A stretch of 7,448 bases of DNA from NCBI GenBank assembly GCA_030624805.1, contig JAUXJL010000093.1, positions 1 through 7,448 on the forward strand, in the 5' to 3' direction. The notes beneath the pieces are model-generated. The model made no database searches, was not told where the DNA came from, and worked only from the letters and a program-made list of their open reading frames with translations. The translations under genes were made by a program, and so were the position numbers. The DNA is from Acidimicrobiia bacterium. GTDB lineage: Bacteria; Actinomycetota; Acidimicrobiia; Spongiisociales; SHLN01. Below, piece after piece: positions 6,342 through 7,448 of the stretch (position 1 is the stretch's first letter; each line of letters opens with the position of its first letter).

Positions 6342-6353
6342 GAGGCTAGCCTC
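6342..6353. repeat. Perfect 12-bp palindrome upstream of the MaoC-MDR pair
   Basis: GAGGCTAGCCTC is a perfect inverted repeat with no spacer, 29 bases before the hydratase start and 33 bases after the stop of the propeller gene upstream. With no loop it would make a poor hairpin, so a dimeric repressor operator is more likely than a terminator. No regulator gene is visible in the window, and the palindrome may be due to chance in GC-rich DNA. Confidence 0.3.
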
Positions 6354-6386
6354 CTCATAGCCCACGTCTCCGGGGATCAGCTCGAG

Positions 6387-7448
6387 CTAGCGGCGTCGAC
6401 CGACCCACACATATGTCTGCTGTGCTTCCGGCGCGAAATCACCGGGCACCGCCAGGGTCGTAGCCGTCGCGAAACCCGCTGTGGACCCATCGCTGAGGAT
6501 CACCGTTGTTTCACTGGAGGATCCGTATGCGGCGTAGCCACCTGCGGACTCACCGACGATGACGATGGCGTCCTTGCCGACCGCAGCTCCCTGGGCCCAA
6601 GCCACCTCGAGTCCGGAAGTCGTGACTGTGAACCACTCGGTTCCGTCCGGGGAGAAGGCAAGAGCCGGGGTTGGGATTGAGTAGTCCTCGACGTATTCGG
6701 TCTCTTGCGAGGAAGCCTCAGCCTCGGCTTCGGTGATCACCATCAACACGGTGCCGTCCGTATCGGTGATTGTGACGGTTCCGGTATCCTCGTCGATCTG
6801 GAACTGATCGGGCGGATCAAGCTCGAAGACGTCGAAGTCGATTGTGGTGAGCACATCGCCGGAGGCGTCTTCTGTCACCGTGACGAGGCCGAGCTCGTAG
6901 TCGAAGTCCATGGTTCGACCATCCTTGGAGATGGTGAGCTGCGGGGCAACGCTTCCTTCGTTGTGTTGGCCGATCGCCACTACTCCCATTTCGTCGGCTG
7001 CCAGCGTGTTGAAGTAGCTCCCGGCATCATCCGTTTCATACACGGTGGTCCAGTTGACCCCGTCTGTCGACCGGGCTACTCCAGCCCGACGGCCATACCG
7101 GAAACTGAAGTACGCGTCGTCGCCTCCCACGATTGGACCCTGGTTCGGCTCATCGTCTGACCCGACCTGCTCCCAGGATCGACCATTGGTAGAGCGCCAC
7201 AGTGACTGCGAGTAGGTTTCGGCGCCGAAGCTGTCGTATACGAAGACGAAGCCTTCAGGACCGTACCCGAGGCTGCTCACCCGGCCCTCCTCACCGACGT
7301 CATTGCCCGGCTCGACGCGATCCCCCGTTCGACCGTCGGTGGTGGCGAGCACGACCAGTTCACTCTTGGGCCGATTGTCTTGATAGCCAACGGACGACTC
7401 GTCGCGAGCGGCGGAGAACGCGTCAAGGGTCATGTCAACGATGACGTC
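6387..7448 (-). CDS. Asp-box (BNR-like) beta-propeller protein, 5' partial
   Basis: The frame is open to the right edge, so the N-terminus (and any signal peptide) is missing; the residue numbers here count from an internal Met at 7433. It contains Asp-box repeats of the S-x-D-G-x-x-W type: STNGRSW (81-87), STDGVNW (122-128), a degenerate SKDGRTM (169-175) and SPDGTEW (261-267). Such repeats lie on the turns of sialidase-like beta-propeller blades. The protein is acidic, Gly/Thr/Val-rich and free of Cys, as in secreted or cell-surface proteins. Between the third and fourth boxes lies an extra acidic segment (about 171-243) with an internal repeat of the form VT-V/I-T...G-x-VL-x-x-I. It ends in 'VWVGRRR'. 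No sialidase catalytic residues can be identified, and its function is unknown. Confidence 0.82.
   Translation of the reverse strand, partial: DVIVDMTLDAFSAARDESSVGYQDNRPKSELVVLATTDGRTGDRVEPGNDVGEEGRVSSLGYGPEGFVFVYDSFGAETYSQSLWRSTNGRSWEQVGSDDEPNQGPIVGGDDAYFSFRYGRRAGVARSTDGVNWTTVYETDDAGSYFNTLAADEMGVVAIGQHNEGSVAPQLTISKDGRTMDFDYELGLVTVTEDASGDVLTTIDFDVFELDPPDQFQIDEDTGTVTITDTDGTVLMVITEAEAEASSQETEYVEDYSIPTPALAFSPDGTEWFTVTTSGLEVAWAQGAAVGKDAIVIVGESAGGYAAYGSSSETTVILSDGSTAGFATATTLAVPGDFAPEAQQTYVWVGRRR

Overview
The window is GC-rich, with TTG, GTG and ATG starts and an ECF sigma factor paired with an RskA-type membrane anti-sigma factor. It also has an HtdZ/NodN-like hydratase next to a quinone-oxidoreductase-type MDR enzyme and a secreted-type Asp-box propeller. 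Together this suggests an uncultured high-GC actinobacterium, perhaps an Acidimicrobiia-like lineage; that placement is inference from gene style only. TGA is used as an ordinary stop by at least four genes here, so the code is standard.

Left part, plus strand. An FAD-linked oxidase (FAD_binding_4 / GlcD type) is cut by the left edge and ends at 1059. After about 280 bases, which hold a candidate ECF-type promoter, come the sigma factor (about 1340-1915) and its anti-sigma factor (1912-2541), joined by an ATGA overlap. A short convergent gap follows.

Middle part. A small, charged, unrecognised 72-residue protein lies on the minus strand (2660-2878). Upstream of it on the same strand is the main find, an ArsM-like SAM-dependent methyltransferase. 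A normal reading stops it at 202 residues at a TGA (3163-3165). The same frame then continues for 56 more codons of clear family sequence to a TAG at 2992. The TGA sits where relatives of this family have the conserved Cys of the 'WTG-C-IAGAL' motif. A hairpin with a GU-containing loop starts 11 bases after it, at the spacing expected for a bacterial SECIS. I read this as a selenoprotein of 259 residues (2992-3771). A classical SDR oxidoreductase is transcribed divergently from it (3888-4667).

Right part, minus strand. A two-gene unit encodes a MaoC/HtdZ-like (R)-specific enoyl-CoA hydratase (5851-6312) and a zinc-free quinone-oxidoreductase-like MDR protein (4871-5851). The stop of the first overlaps the start of the second, and the second has no ribosome binding site of its own. 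With the SDR these fit acyl-CoA, lipid or carbonyl metabolism. A perfect 12-bp palindrome lies just upstream of the pair. The right edge cuts a secreted-type protein with Asp-box (BNR-like) repeats, interrupted by an acidic segment that contains its own internal repeat.

No tRNA, rRNA, CRISPR array or insertion sequence was seen. The selenocysteine machinery (selA, selB, selC, selD) is not in the window, so its presence in the genome is the key external test.
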